DNA of 64,000 nt from Halorubellus litoreus (GTDB taxonomy: Archaea; Halobacteriota; Halobacteria; Halobacteriales; Natrialbaceae), in contig NZ_JAZAQL010000002.1 in the NCBI RefSeq assembly GCF_037081675.1, positions 372,001 through 436,000 on the forward strand. Direction: 5' to 3'. The notes below the pieces were generated by a model. The model searched no databases. It worked only from the letters and a program-made list of their open reading frames with translations, and was not told the DNA's origin. Numbering within the stretch: the stretch's first letter is position 1; each line of letters opens with the position of its first letter. Positions 24,100 through 33,081 of this stretch are shown here, piece after piece. The position numbers and the translations under genes are program-made.

Positions 24100-25358
24100 T
24101 ATAGCGAGCAGTTCGTCGAGCTACACGAGGGGATGGCGTCCGCCCCGCTGACCTTCTCGATGAGCTCTACGTCCGCGATCTCGCCTTCGTCGGGTTCGAC
24201 GTTCTGCCCGACCCAGACGGGGTTCATCGCCTGCTGGTCGCACTCGCGGAACCGGTTCGCGCCGAGGACGCTGTTGGTCTCCAGGCCAGCGAGCGCGTCC
24301 TTCACTTCGGTCGGGTCGGTCGACCCGGCCTCCTGCATGCCGAGGGCGGTCATCCGCACGGAGTCGTAGCCGACGCGCGCGAAGTTCCCTGGCGCGCCGT
24401 CGTCGGGGTACTCGCTCGTGTACGCGTCCACGAACTGAGTGTTCCATCCGGCGTCCACCTTCGCGTTGTACCGGACGCCGCTGTAGATACCGTACGCGGT
24501 CGTTCCGAGGCCAGCGCGGAGCGCCTGGAAGGACGCGGTCGTCGTGATCATCGGGAGCTGGTCTTTGAGCCCCTGGCTCTCGGCTTGCTTCGCGAACCGG
24601 ATGAAGTCGCCGCCAGTGGAGCCGACGACGAGCACGTCGGCGTCGGAGTCCGCGATCTGGGAGATGTACGACTCGTAGTTCTGCGCGCCGAGTTCGGCGC
24701 GCGTCACGCCGACCTCGTTGAAATCGGCGTCCGCGGCCTCCATGCGCGACCGCCATTCGCGGAGGACGGACTGCCCGTACGCGTAGTCCGCGATGTGGAA
24801 CCAGACGTCCGACCCGAGGTTCTCGAGCGTCCAGACCGCGGACCCTTGCGCGATCTGGGCGGTGTTCGTCTCGGCGCGGAACACGTACTCGTTACAGCTC
24901 TCGCCAGTGATTGGGATCGCTGCCGCGCCCGGGTTGTAGATGACCTCGTTCTCGAGCGCGAACGAGTTCAGGGCGAGCGCGACGGAACTCGAGATGGCGC
25001 CCATGATGTAGTCGGCGCCGTTCTGCTCGACGAGCTGGGAGGCCGCTTGCGTGGCGGTGGACGCGCCGGTCTCGGTGTCGCCTCGCGCGATCTCTATCTC
25101 GAACTCGAAGTCGTCGGACTCGTTGAGTTGCTGTATCGCGAGTTCCGCGCCGTGACGCTGGAACGGCCCGAGCGAGGAGTACGACCCCGAGATGGGGTTG
25201 AGGAGGCCGTACGTGACGGTTCCCCCACCGCCACCACCGATGTTCGAGAGGCAGCCCGAGAGCCCCGCGACGCCGGCGACGCCGGCGGCCTTGAGGACGT
25301 CGCGCCTGTCGACGCGCCGTTGGGGTGCTCGCCGCTCCGTGCCACCATCCGTGCGCAT
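24099..25358 (-). CDS. livJ: Substrate-binding lipoprotein of a Liv-type ABC transporter
   Basis: A 419-residue periplasmic-type binding protein (type I fold). The ATG at 25358 gives an N terminus with a Tat motif (RRDVLKAAG) and a lipobox (GLSGC) followed by a Gly-rich spacer, so it is likely exported by Tat and lipid-anchored. An upstream in-frame ATG would place the signal too far inside. The body shows YGLLNPISGSYSSLG and LVEQNGADYIMGAISS, as in Leu/Ile/Val-binding and aromatic-acid-binding relatives. First gene of the transporter operon, transcribed divergently from the second paaK. Confidence 0.9.
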   Translation of the reverse strand: MRTDGGTERRAPQRRVDRRDVLKAAGVAGVAGLSGCLSNIGGGGGGTVTYGLLNPISGSYSSLGPFQRHGAELAIQQLNESDDFEFEIEIARGDTETGASTATQAASQLVEQNGADYIMGAISSSVALALNSFALENEVIYNPGAAAIPITGESCNEYVFRAETNTAQIAQGSAVWTLENLGSDVWFHIADYAYGQSVLREWRSRMEAADADFNEVGVTRAELGAQNYESYISQIADSDADVLVVGSTGGDFIRFAKQAESQGLKDQLPMITTTASFQALRAGLGTTAYGIYSGVRYNAKVDAGWNTQFVDAYTSEYPDDGAPGNFARVGYDSVRMTALGMQEAGSTDPTEVKDALAGLETNSVLGANRFRECDQQAMNPVWVGQNVEPDEGEIADVELIEKVSGADAIPSCSSTNCSL

Positions 25359-25535
25359 GGTATTTTCTGCCACATCCTGAGTGCGTTGGGAGTCCTCTAA
25401 AGCGTAGTCGTTTTTATCACGAACTTTTCCCCGAAACATCGTCGCATCCCGTGATTCACCGGCAAGATGGACGAGAACTGGACGCCGACCACTCGTCGCG
25501 CGACCCGAAACGCGCTCACCTTCCGCGGCCTGAAC

Positions 25536-25542
25536 CTATATA
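25536..25542 (+). promoter_or_regulatory. TATA box of the second paaK
   Basis: CTATATA is centred about 28 bases before the ATG at 25567, predicting a leaderless mRNA. It lies in the 208-base divergent region shared with livJ, a natural place for a common regulator to bind. Confidence 0.75.
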
Positions 25543-25566
25543 CTGGCGGGCGATATCGTTCCACAC

Positions 25567-26859
25567 ATGGTCTACAACGAGGTCGAGACCGCCAGTCGGG
25601 ACGAGCTCCACGAGCTCCAGACCGAACGCCTCCAGGAGACGGTCGAGCGCGTCTACGAGAACGTCCCATGGTACCGCGACCATCTCGATGAAGCCGGTGT
25701 CACGCCCGAGGACATCGACGACATCGACGACCTCTCCTCGCTTCCGTTCACCAGGAAGGAGGACATCCGAGACAACTACCCGGACAAGCTGTTCGCGGTC
25801 CCGCACGAGGACCTGCGACGCATCCACGCGTCCTCGGGCACCACCGGGAAACCGAAGATCGTCGCGTACACCGAGGACGACCTCGGCGTCTGGCACGAGG
25901 TCATGGCGCGGTCGCTGTACGCCGCCGGCGTCCGCGAAGGCGACATGGTCCAGAACGGGTACGGCTACGGCCTGTTCACGGGCGGCCTCGGGTTCCACGA
26001 CGGCGTCGAGGAACTCGGCGCGTGCGTCATCCCGACCGGCGGCGGGAACACCACCCGCCAGATCGACATGCTCCAGGACATGGGGTCGGACGTCCTCTCC
26101 TGTACGCCGTCGTACTGCCTGTACCTCGACGAGCGCGCCGAGGACATGGGTATCGACCTCTCCGCGCTCGACCTGGAGCGCGTCATCATCGGCGCGGAAC
26201 CGTTCACCGACCCGATGCGCGAGGAGATCGAGGAGGCGCTCGGCGTCACCGCCATCGACGTGTACGGCCTCAGCGAGATCATCGGCCCCGGCGTCTCCAT
26301 CGAGTGCGAGCACGCTCAGGACGGCCTCCACCTCTGGGAGGACCACTTCTACCCCGAGGTCGTCGACCCCGAGACCGGCGAGGTCCTCCCCGAAGGCGAG
26401 GAGGGCGAACTCGTCGTCACGAGCCTCACGAAGCAAGCGTTCCCCATGATCCGGTACCGGACCGGCGACATGACCCGGCTCAACTACGACACCTGCGACT
26501 GCGGCCGCACCATGGTCCGCATGGACAACGTCACCGGCCGCGCCGACGACCTCCTCATCGTCCGCGGCGTCAACGTCTACCCGAGTCAGATAGAGGAAGT
26601 CATGGTCGACATCGCCGAGGTCGCCCCGCACTACCGCATCGACCTCTACCGCGAAGGCAACCTCGACACGCTCGAACTCACCGTCGAGCACGCTCACGAC
26701 TACGACGGCACCCACGAAGCGCTCGAAGACGACATCGAAGCCCGCCTCAAGGAGGTCCTCGACGTCAAACCCGACGAGGTCGAGGTCGTCGGCCCCGGCG
26801 TCATCGACCGCACCGAGGTCGGGAAGGTCAAGCGCGTCTACGACCACCGGGATGAGTGA
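25567..26859 (+). CDS. paaK: Phenylacetate-CoA ligase family protein (paralogue 2)
   Basis: A 430-residue PaaK-family adenylate-forming ligase, the same length as the paralogue at 15548. Motifs: SSGTTGKPK at 89-97, VYGLSEIIGPG (A5 region), RYRTGDMTR, GRADDLLIVRGVNVYP and C-terminal EVGKVKRVYDHRDE. The N-terminal NVPWYRDHLDEAGV is the classical PaaK start region and is closer to bacterial PaaK than paralogue 1. It would make an aryl-acetyl-CoA or related thioester from free acid, ATP and CoA. Divergence from a Liv-type importer suggests uptake and activation of the same acid. Confidence 0.9.
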   Translation: MVYNEVETASRDELHELQTERLQETVERVYENVPWYRDHLDEAGVTPEDIDDIDDLSSLPFTRKEDIRDNYPDKLFAVPHEDLRRIHASSGTTGKPKIVAYTEDDLGVWHEVMARSLYAAGVREGDMVQNGYGYGLFTGGLGFHDGVEELGACVIPTGGGNTTRQIDMLQDMGSDVLSCTPSYCLYLDERAEDMGIDLSALDLERVIIGAEPFTDPMREEIEEALGVTAIDVYGLSEIIGPGVSIECEHAQDGLHLWEDHFYPEVVDPETGEVLPEGEEGELVVTSLTKQAFPMIRYRTGDMTRLNYDTCDCGRTMVRMDNVTGRADDLLIVRGVNVYPSQIEEVMVDIAEVAPHYRIDLYREGNLDTLELTVEHAHDYDGTHEALEDDIEARLKEVLDVKPDEVEVVGPGVIDRTEVGKVKRVYDHRDE

Positions 26860-27069
26860 ACTCATCCCTGCTCCCGCTCGCTAGCGCTCGCGGGACCACA
26901 GAGCCGAGTAACCTCGTCTCTGCCCTCGTTCGCTCGCAAGTGCTGGCGTTCCGGGGCGAGACGGTCGCCGTCCGGTGTCGACGGGACGACCGGCGTGCGG
27001 TGACCGGGCTCCAGTCAGAGAACTAACTATCCCGATGCCTTTTTGTTTCGTCCCTGAACGCTAAGAATC

Positions 27070-27456
27070 ATGTTTGACGGTCACGCGGATGGGAGTGCCG
27101 AAGCGGTGCGGAGCGAACAGCCCGACGTCCCACCGCTCGGGGTGAAGGTCCTGCTCGGGCTCACGGTCGTCTCGATGATACTCCTCGTCTTCAGTCGCGG
27201 CCCCGGCATCGTCGTCCTCGCCGGACTCGCGGCCGGCGTCGTCCGGATCGGACTCCTCGTCGGGCTCCTCAAGATGAAGTCGCTCGCGTGGGTCGGCTAC
27301 CTCGTGCTCGAAGCCATCTTCGTCGGCCTGTTCGCGTTCCTCTTCCTCGCCGGGAGCGGCTTCGCCGCCATCGAAGTGCTCTTCGGCCTCCTCGTCATCA
27401 CGTACCTCGTCAGCATCCGCGATCTGTATCGCTCGGACGCCCCGACCAGCGCCTGA
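27070..27456 (+). CDS. Four-helix membrane protein of unknown function
   Basis: A 128-residue protein with a hydrophilic N-terminal 24 residues and four hydrophobic segments (about 26-40, 45-60, 67-85 and 90-112), ending in a short hydrophilic tail (RDLYRSDAPTSA). No enzymatic motif is visible. Haloarchaea carry many such small integral membrane proteins. It is followed at 60 bases by a regulator gene on the same strand. Confidence 0.75.
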   Translation: MFDGHADGSAEAVRSEQPDVPPLGVKVLLGLTVVSMILLVFSRGPGIVVLAGLAAGVVRIGLLVGLLKMKSLAWVGYLVLEAIFVGLFAFLFLAGSGFAAIEVLFGLLVITYLVSIRDLYRSDAPTSA

Positions 27457-27516
27457 CTCGAGCGGACGCGGACGACCCCCGTAACGCCTTCGGGCGTCGC
27501 CGTCGAAGCACGAGGC

Positions 27517-28479
27517 ATGACCGACGCGGACGACGGCGCCGACGGACCGACGACGTACGGCGGGCTGTCGCCCGTCGACGCCCTCGCGCTCGTCGGGAAC
27601 GAGACGCGCGCCGGCATCCTCTTCGCGCTCTCGAACGCGCGCGAGAGCGAGGGCGACCCGCCAGTCCTCTCGTTCAGCGAGCTCCGCGAGCGCGTCGCAC
27701 CCGACGTCCCCTCCAGCCAGTTCAACTACCACCTCCAGGAGCTCGTCGGCCAGTACGTCGAACGCCGCGACGGCGGGACGCCCACCGGCGACGTCGCGAC
27801 GCTCCACGACGACCACGGCGCCGGGTACGCGCTCCGCTCCGAGGGCACGTTCCTCACGCGACTCGTTCGCGCCGGCACCTACACCGGACCGCGGACGCGC
27901 GGCCCAATCGACCTCGGCGTCGACTGCTATCACTGCGGCGACTCGCTCGCGCTCGAGTACGCGAACTGGATCGCGGAGGTCCAGTGCGACGGCTGCGAGC
28001 ACGTCTACGACCACAACCTCACGCCGCCGGGCGTGCTCGCCGACGACCCCGCGGTGACGGTCGCGCAGGTCGCCGAGTTCAACCGCGCGCACCGTCTCGC
28101 GTTCGCTCGCGGCTCCTGCCCGCTGTGCGGGCATCGCGTGACCGCGTCGTTCGTCGACCCGGCGACCACGTCCTACCCGCGTCCCGACCACCGCGAGGTC
28201 CTCGTGCATCGCGGCTGCGAGGGCTGCGGGCACCTCGACTACCTCACCGTCGGCGAACTCCTGCTCGTCGACCCCGCGGTCGTCTCGTTCTGCTGGACGC
28301 ACGGCGAGGACGTCACCACCGCGCGCATCTGGGACCTCGCGTTCGCGATGACCGACGACGCGGTCACCGTCCGCGGCCGCGACCCGTGGCGCGTCGCGCT
28401 CTCGCTCGACCGCGACGGCGACCGACTCGAGGCCGTCCTCGATGACGACGTGACCGTCGTCGAACGCACCCGACGCTGA
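27517..28479 (+). CDS. Winged-helix transcription regulator with zinc-ribbon C-terminal domain
   Basis: A 320-residue protein. Residues about 20-105 form an ArsR-like winged helix (ALALVGNETRAGILFAL, then FSELRERV, SSQFNYHLQELV). The C-terminal part carries four Cys-pair knuckles (CYHCG, CDGCEH, CPLCGH, CEGCGH), suggesting two structural zinc ribbons. Haloarchaea have many regulators of this layout; the ligand is not known. The target may be the preceding membrane-protein gene or the nearby catabolic genes, but this is only positional inference. Confidence 0.82.
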   Translation: MTDADDGADGPTTYGGLSPVDALALVGNETRAGILFALSNARESEGDPPVLSFSELRERVAPDVPSSQFNYHLQELVGQYVERRDGGTPTGDVATLHDDHGAGYALRSEGTFLTRLVRAGTYTGPRTRGPIDLGVDCYHCGDSLALEYANWIAEVQCDGCEHVYDHNLTPPGVLADDPAVTVAQVAEFNRAHRLAFARGSCPLCGHRVTASFVDPATTSYPRPDHREVLVHRGCEGCGHLDYLTVGELLLVDPAVVSFCWTHGEDVTTARIWDLAFAMTDDAVTVRGRDPWRVALSLDRDGDRLEAVLDDDVTVVERTRR

Positions 28480-28508
28480 CCGCCGAACGCGCTCCCGTCC
28501 CCACTCCC

Positions 28509-28529
28509 CGAGTAGCCGGTCGCTACTCG
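28509..28529. terminator. Hairpin downstream of the zinc-ribbon regulator
   Basis: CGAGTAGC and GCTACTCG form a perfect 8-bp stem with a 5-base loop, 30 bases after the stop at 28479. No clear U-run follows, so the terminator role is tentative. Confidence 0.4.
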
Positions 28530-28675
28530 CGGGTCCGCGTCCACTGTCCGCAACGCTTGCGGCCGTCACCGGTCGCAACCACCCATTACGGGTTCGTGTC
28601 GCCGAACCTGTCCTTGTTTCGTCCTGATGAACAAAGGCGTAGTTTTAAGCAGGCGCTGCGAGGAATCTTCATCGT

Positions 28676-29146
28676 ATGATGGACGAGCGAACGCGGCGAG
28701 CCGGCGAACGCGCAGCGCAAGCGCGTCGCCGCGCGTTCTCGAACGGCGACGTCGCGCGGCGTCGCGCACGCCCGCTCGGCGTCGTCCCGGTCCTCCTCCT
28801 GTGCCTCGTCGGCGCGGTCGTCGACGGGTACGCCGTCGTCGCGTTCACCACCGCTGGCGCCGGGTTCGCGTTCGTGAACGTCGGGCTCGCCGCGAGCGCG
28901 CTCGTCGCCGCGTTCGCACTCACCACCGAACTCTCGTGGGCGTGGACGGTGACGTGGATGTACCTCGCACTCCACGTGTTCGTCGACTTCCTCACGGTCG
29001 ACGTCGTCGGCCCCGTCGGGTTCGCTATCGCCGCGGTGTACGCGCTCGCGTTGACGTACGCCACCGCGCGCCGCATCGGCGAAGCCGCCGGTGGCACGAC
29101 GACTCCACCGGCGAGTTCGTCGGTCGGTCAGGCGTCCAGCAGGTAG
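28676..29146 (+). CDS. Four-helix membrane protein of unknown function
   Basis: A 156-residue protein with a basic N-terminal 35 residues (many Arg) followed by four hydrophobic segments between about residues 36 and 135 and a Thr/Ser/Pro-rich tail. A TTTTAAG box about 30 bases upstream supports the start. Its 3' end overlaps the 3' end of the convergent thioesterase gene by 19 bases, so antisense pairing of the two messages is possible. No family recognised. Confidence 0.72.
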   Translation: MMDERTRRAGERAAQARRRAFSNGDVARRRARPLGVVPVLLLCLVGAVVDGYAVVAFTTAGAGFAFVNVGLAASALVAAFALTTELSWAWTVTWMYLALHVFVDFLTVDVVGPVGFAIAAVYALALTYATARRIGEAAGGTTTPPASSSVGQASSR

Positions 29147-29553
29147 ACGCGCCCGCGGAACGTCGCGACGCGGTCGCCCTCGGCCGTCACCTCGACCTCG
29201 TACTCGGCGGTTCGTCCGCCGACGTGCGTCTCCTCGGCGGTCGCAGTCAGTCGGTCCCCGACGTCGACCGCGTCGAGGTAGGACATGTTCGTCTCGAGCG
29301 CGACCGCGGGGTCGCCCCGGGAGTTCGACGCCGCGGCGAAGGCGGCGTCGGCGACCGAGTACACCGCGCCGCCGTGAGGCGTCCCGTGGAAGTTCAGGAG
29401 GTCCTCGGTGACGACGAGTTCGGTGACCGCGTACCCGGGTTCGACGACCGCGAGCTCGATGCCGAGCGTCTCGCAGAACGCGTCGCTCCGGATGCGCGCC
29501 GCGACCTCCTCCTCGACGCCGTCCTCGCCCGCTGCGGACGTGTCCTCTGTCAT
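29128..29553 (-). CDS. Hotdog-fold thioesterase, PaaI-like
   Basis: A 141-residue protein with the PaaI/4HBT signature NFHGTPHGGAVYSVADAAFA near residues 58-77, including the catalytic-region Asn, His-Gly-Gly and Asp. The start at 29553 gives an acidic N-terminal tail before the conserved region; further upstream sequence consists of tandem repeats and looks non-coding. PaaI enzymes hydrolyse hydroxyphenylacetyl-CoA and similar thioesters, which fits a phenylacetate-CoA ligase 2.3 kb away. Exact substrate is inferred. Confidence 0.85.
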   Translation of the reverse strand: MTEDTSAAGEDGVEEEVAARIRSDAFCETLGIELAVVEPGYAVTELVVTEDLLNFHGTPHGGAVYSVADAAFAAASNSRGDPAVALETNMSYLDAVDVGDRLTATAEETHVGGRTAEYEVEVTAEGDRVATFRGRVYLLDA

Positions 29554-29580
29554 GGCCGAACGAACGACGTGCGACCGCAA

Positions 29581-29689
29581 AGTCGTGTCGGCGCCGCCAC
29601 CGGCCGTCGAAGAGAGGGAGAGTCGTGTCGGCGCCGCCACCGGCCGTCGAAGAGAGGGAGAGTCGTGTCGGCGTCGCCGCTGGCCGCTG
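29581..29689. repeat. 40-bp tandem repeat (2 exact and one degenerate copy)
   Basis: Identical 40-base units occupy 29581-29620 and 29621-29660, and a degenerate partial third unit follows to about 29689. They lie in the divergent region between the PaaI-like gene and the M24 gene, upstream of both start codons. Confidence 0.9.
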
Positions 29690-29787
29690 CTGCAAGTGTT
29701 GGCCAGGGCGGGTGTGCGTGTCGGTTCGAACGGATATCGCCGACGTCGTCAGGTACTTTGATGTACTCGTGGGGCGCGCTTTGGGAC

Positions 29788-31056
29788 ATGTACGAGCGAA
29801 CGTTCATGGAGGGGACGCGCGGCACCCAGGCGGTCGACTGGGAGGAGCGCATCGACGTCAAGCGCATGCGCACCGAGCGCTACGAGAAGGCGCTCGACCG
29901 ACTCCAGGACTCCGAGCTGGGGTCGATGCTCCTCGTCTCGGACCCGAACATCCGGTACGTGACGGGGCTGGCGATGACGGGCGGGAGCGGTGCGGACCAC
30001 TACACGCTCCTGACGGAGGACGGCGACGTCGTCCACTGGGACACCGCGGACCACGCGTCCAATCAGCGGTTCAACTGTCCGTGGCTGACGGACATCCGGT
30101 ACGCGTGCCCGGGGCTCGGGAACGTGCCGCGCGCGAGCGGTCGGGACTCGGCGCGTGACTTCCTCAAGCAGAAGATGGCGGACCTCGTCACGGAGGCGAT
30201 GGAAGAGTACGGCGTCGACGACGCGCCGATGGGGCTGGACGTCGGGAACGCGGGCCTCATCTCGGCGTTCGAGCACAACGACGTCGACGTCCGCACGAAG
30301 GAGTGCGTGGACCTGATGCACGACGCGCGGAAGGTGAAGACCCGCGACGAGATCGAGTGCCTGCGGATGGTCGCCGCCATCTGCGAAGCCGGGTTCCAGC
30401 GCATCACGGAGACCGCCAAGCCCGGGATGAAGGAGAGCGAGGTCTGGGGCGAAGCCGTCCAGGAACTCTGGCGTCACGGCGCGATGGCTCAGGGCGGCTA
30501 CGTCACGTCGGGGCCGAACACGTGGCCGAAGCACCAGGCGAACACGACCGACCGCCAGATGCGCCCCGGCGACATCGTGTACGCGGACTTCTACAACATC
30601 GGGTACCTCGGCTACCGCTCGTGCTACTACCGCACCTTCTCCCTCGGCGAGCCGACGCAAGCCCAGAAGGACGCGTACGAGATCGCTCGCGACAACCTCT
30701 ACGACGTCCTCGAACGCATCGAGCCGGGCGCGACCACCGACGAGATCTGCAAGGGCTTCCCGGACATGGAGGGCGAGCACGCGGACTGGTACGACGCCAC
30801 CGACCACTGGCAGATGACCACGAATCACTGGGCGCACGGCCTCGGCCTCCAGCTCTACGAGCAACCGCTCATCTGGCGCGGCCTGTCGCCGGAGCACCCC
30901 ATCGAGATCGAGGAGGGGATGACGATGGCCGTGGAGACGATGGAGCCCGCGGAACGCCAGGGCGTCCGCGTCGAGGAGATGGTCGTCGTCCGCGAGAACG
31001 GCGTGGAGATACTCAGCCAGTGGCCCGTCGAAGAGATCACGCAGATCGACTACTGA
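29788..31056 (+). CDS. M24-family (creatinase/prolidase/DddP-like) enzyme with altered metal site
   Basis: A 422-residue pita-bread-fold protein: N-terminal creatinase-like domain (SDPNIRYVTG) and C-terminal M24 domain. Metal-ligand positions are D267 (YADFYNIG), H350 (WAHGLGL), E383 (MAVETMEP) and E396/E397 (VEEMVVV). The second Asp of the metal pair aligns with Cys (C279 in SCYYRTF), with one extra residue in the loop. Peptidase activity is therefore doubtful; non-peptidase relatives such as DddP lyases are alternatives. The start at 29788 is preferred because a TATA-like element lies about 30 bases upstream; ATG 29761 is also in frame. Confidence 0.78.
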   Translation: MYERTFMEGTRGTQAVDWEERIDVKRMRTERYEKALDRLQDSELGSMLLVSDPNIRYVTGLAMTGGSGADHYTLLTEDGDVVHWDTADHASNQRFNCPWLTDIRYACPGLGNVPRASGRDSARDFLKQKMADLVTEAMEEYGVDDAPMGLDVGNAGLISAFEHNDVDVRTKECVDLMHDARKVKTRDEIECLRMVAAICEAGFQRITETAKPGMKESEVWGEAVQELWRHGAMAQGGYVTSGPNTWPKHQANTTDRQMRPGDIVYADFYNIGYLGYRSCYYRTFSLGEPTQAQKDAYEIARDNLYDVLERIEPGATTDEICKGFPDMEGEHADWYDATDHWQMTTNHWAHGLGLQLYEQPLIWRGLSPEHPIEIEEGMTMAVETMEPAERQGVRVEEMVVVRENGVEILSQWPVEEITQIDY

Positions 31057-31188
31057 CCCGGCACGTCGCGCGCTGACCCGGCACGTCGACTCCTTCTCGC
31101 GCCGGGAGAATCAGGGCTGGCGATGATGCTCGCTGCGCGCGTCCCTCCGAACGAGCTGATCGCCGTGTCCCCGCCGTCTCCCAACCAC

Positions 31189-33054
31189 ATGTCCAGTCCC
31201 CGAATCGTTCGCCGAGCCCTCGCGGTCGCGCTCGTCGCGGTCGTCGTCGCAACGGTCGCGACCGCCGGGGTCGCGTCCGTCCTCGCGGGATCGACGGCGG
31301 GCGCGGCGACGACGGCCGAGCCGTCGGCGAACGACTGGTCGCACCCGCATCACGACGCGCGGTACTCGGGGTTCAACCCGCACGCGACCGGGCCGACGAC
31401 CGAGGTCGGCCCGACGTGGGTGACCCGGGTCGGGAGCGTCGAGACGGCGGTGTCGCCGACGGTCGCGGACGGAACGGTGTACGTCGGGAACCGCGACGGG
31501 CGCGTGGTCGCGATGGACGCGGAGACCGGGCGCGTGGACTGGCGCGCGAACGTCGAGGGCGTGGTGACGACCGCTGCTGCCGTCGGTCCCGAGCGCGCGT
31601 TCGTCGTCGCGCAGACGGTCGCCGAGGGAGACGGGACCGAACCGGACTCGTTCGCGGTCGTCGCGGTCGACCGCGAGACGGGCGAGGTCGACTGGCGGTA
31701 CCCGCTCGCGGTCGACGGGAAGCCGTACGTGCACGCGGAGGACGCGCTGACGTACGCCGACGGTCGCGTGTTCGTCGCGGCGTTCGCGGGCGGTCGGGAC
31801 GTCGAGAGTGCGAGCGTCGCGTTCGCGGTCGACGCCGCCTCGGGCGAGGAGGTCTGGCGGCACGTCGCCGAGCGCCCCGGCGAGTACCACCTCGCCGCGC
31901 CCGTCGTCGCGGACGGCGTCGTCTACCTGCTCGACGGCGGGTACGGCGCGAACCGGAGCACGTACGTCACCGGCGTCGACGCCGCGCGCGGCGACGAGGT
32001 CTTCGAGGTGGCGCTCGACGTCCAGGGCCAGTCGTTGCTGTACGCGAACGGCACCGCGTACGTCGTCGGTGACGCGCTCGCGACAGTGGACGTCGCGGCG
32101 AACGGGACGCCGGTCGTGGGGCGCGTCGACGGCGTGAACGCGACGCCGTTCGAGCGCGTCGCGATAGCGAACGGGACGCTGTACGCCGCGGTCGGGAGCG
32201 TCGGGTCCCCGAGTGCGGTCGCCGCGTACGACCTCGCGACCGGCGCGGAACGGTGGCGCGCGCCAGCGGACTACGTCGACACCGCACCGGCGGTGACGCG
32301 CACGATGGTCGTCGTCGGGACGCTCGGCGAGGGTGTCGTCGCGTTCGACCGCGACACCGGCGAGCGCCTGTGGTCCCAGAACCCCCACGAGCACTTCGGC
32401 GTCGACCGCCCGGTCGCGGTCGTGAACGACACGGTCTACCTGTACGCGCCGTGGCACGTGTACGCGCTCGGCGACGAGGGGACCGCGGTCGCTGGCGGGT
32501 TCCTGGGCGCGCTCGGCGACCTCCTCCAGGAGAACGCGGCGCTCGGGTTGCTCGTCGGGACGCTCGCGACGGCGGCGCTCGTCGGCGTCGGCTACGGGCT
32601 GGTCGTCGTCGCCGCCGGCCGGTTCGGGCTGTCGCGGTCGCCGCCGACGTTCCTCGCGGCGCGACTCTTCCGGACCGCGCCCGCGGACGTCTCGCGCGGC
32701 AAGCGGGTCGCGGCGGGCTTGGTTGCGAGCGTCGCCGTGGCGTTCGCGTACGGCGTCCTCGGCAGCGCGGCGACCCTGCTCGCGCCGCTCCTCTCGAGCG
32801 TCGGGCTCCCGGGCGGTCTCCTGTTCGTGCTCGGGCCCGTGACCGGCGTGGTCGCGGGCGTGTTCGTCGTCGGCGGTGCGTGGTGGCTGCTCGTCAATCG
32901 CGTCCTCCCGGCGGACGAGTCGCTGCTCGACGCCCCGCTCGCGACCGTCCGCAGGGAGTGGGCGCTCGTGCACGTCGGGTACCTGCTCGCGCTCGCGGTC
33001 GTCTACCCGTTCGTGCAGTTCATCGTCCTCCTGCTCGTGTTCCGACCGATCTGA
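31189..33054 (+). CDS. Secreted/membrane PQQ-like beta-propeller protein
   Basis: A 621-residue protein. Residues 1-38 form a signal or membrane anchor (RRALAVALVAVVVATVATAG). Residues about 50-430 contain repeated beta-propeller blades with PQQ-repeat features (GTVYVGNRDGRVVAMDAETGRVDW and later GVVAFDRDTGERLW). The C-terminal 180 residues hold about five hydrophobic segments (from about 450). The propeller would sit outside the cell with the tail in the membrane. No enzymatic residues are evident, so it may be a scaffold (BamB-like) or a quinoprotein-like dehydrogenase relative. The ATG at 31189 is favoured over one 66 bases earlier. Confidence 0.8.
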   Translation: MSSPRIVRRALAVALVAVVVATVATAGVASVLAGSTAGAATTAEPSANDWSHPHHDARYSGFNPHATGPTTEVGPTWVTRVGSVETAVSPTVADGTVYVGNRDGRVVAMDAETGRVDWRANVEGVVTTAAAVGPERAFVVAQTVAEGDGTEPDSFAVVAVDRETGEVDWRYPLAVDGKPYVHAEDALTYADGRVFVAAFAGGRDVESASVAFAVDAASGEEVWRHVAERPGEYHLAAPVVADGVVYLLDGGYGANRSTYVTGVDAARGDEVFEVALDVQGQSLLYANGTAYVVGDALATVDVAANGTPVVGRVDGVNATPFERVAIANGTLYAAVGSVGSPSAVAAYDLATGAERWRAPADYVDTAPAVTRTMVVVGTLGEGVVAFDRDTGERLWSQNPHEHFGVDRPVAVVNDTVYLYAPWHVYALGDEGTAVAGGFLGALGDLLQENAALGLLVGTLATAALVGVGYGLVVVAAGRFGLSRSPPTFLAARLFRTAPADVSRGKRVAAGLVASVAVAFAYGVLGSAATLLAPLLSSVGLPGGLLFVLGPVTGVVAGVFVVGGAWWLLVNRVLPADESLLDAPLATVRREWALVHVGYLLALAVVYPFVQFIVLLLVFRPI

Positions 33055-33081
33055 GAAACGGAGGGTTCGGCTGCGCGAGCG

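Noticed and set aside
28627..29787. N-terminal extension of the M24 gene by 387 codons
   Set aside because: The extra part is Arg-rich, runs antisense through the hotdog thioesterase gene and over the small membrane gene, and crosses the tandem repeats; a TATA box and family length support the start at 29788.
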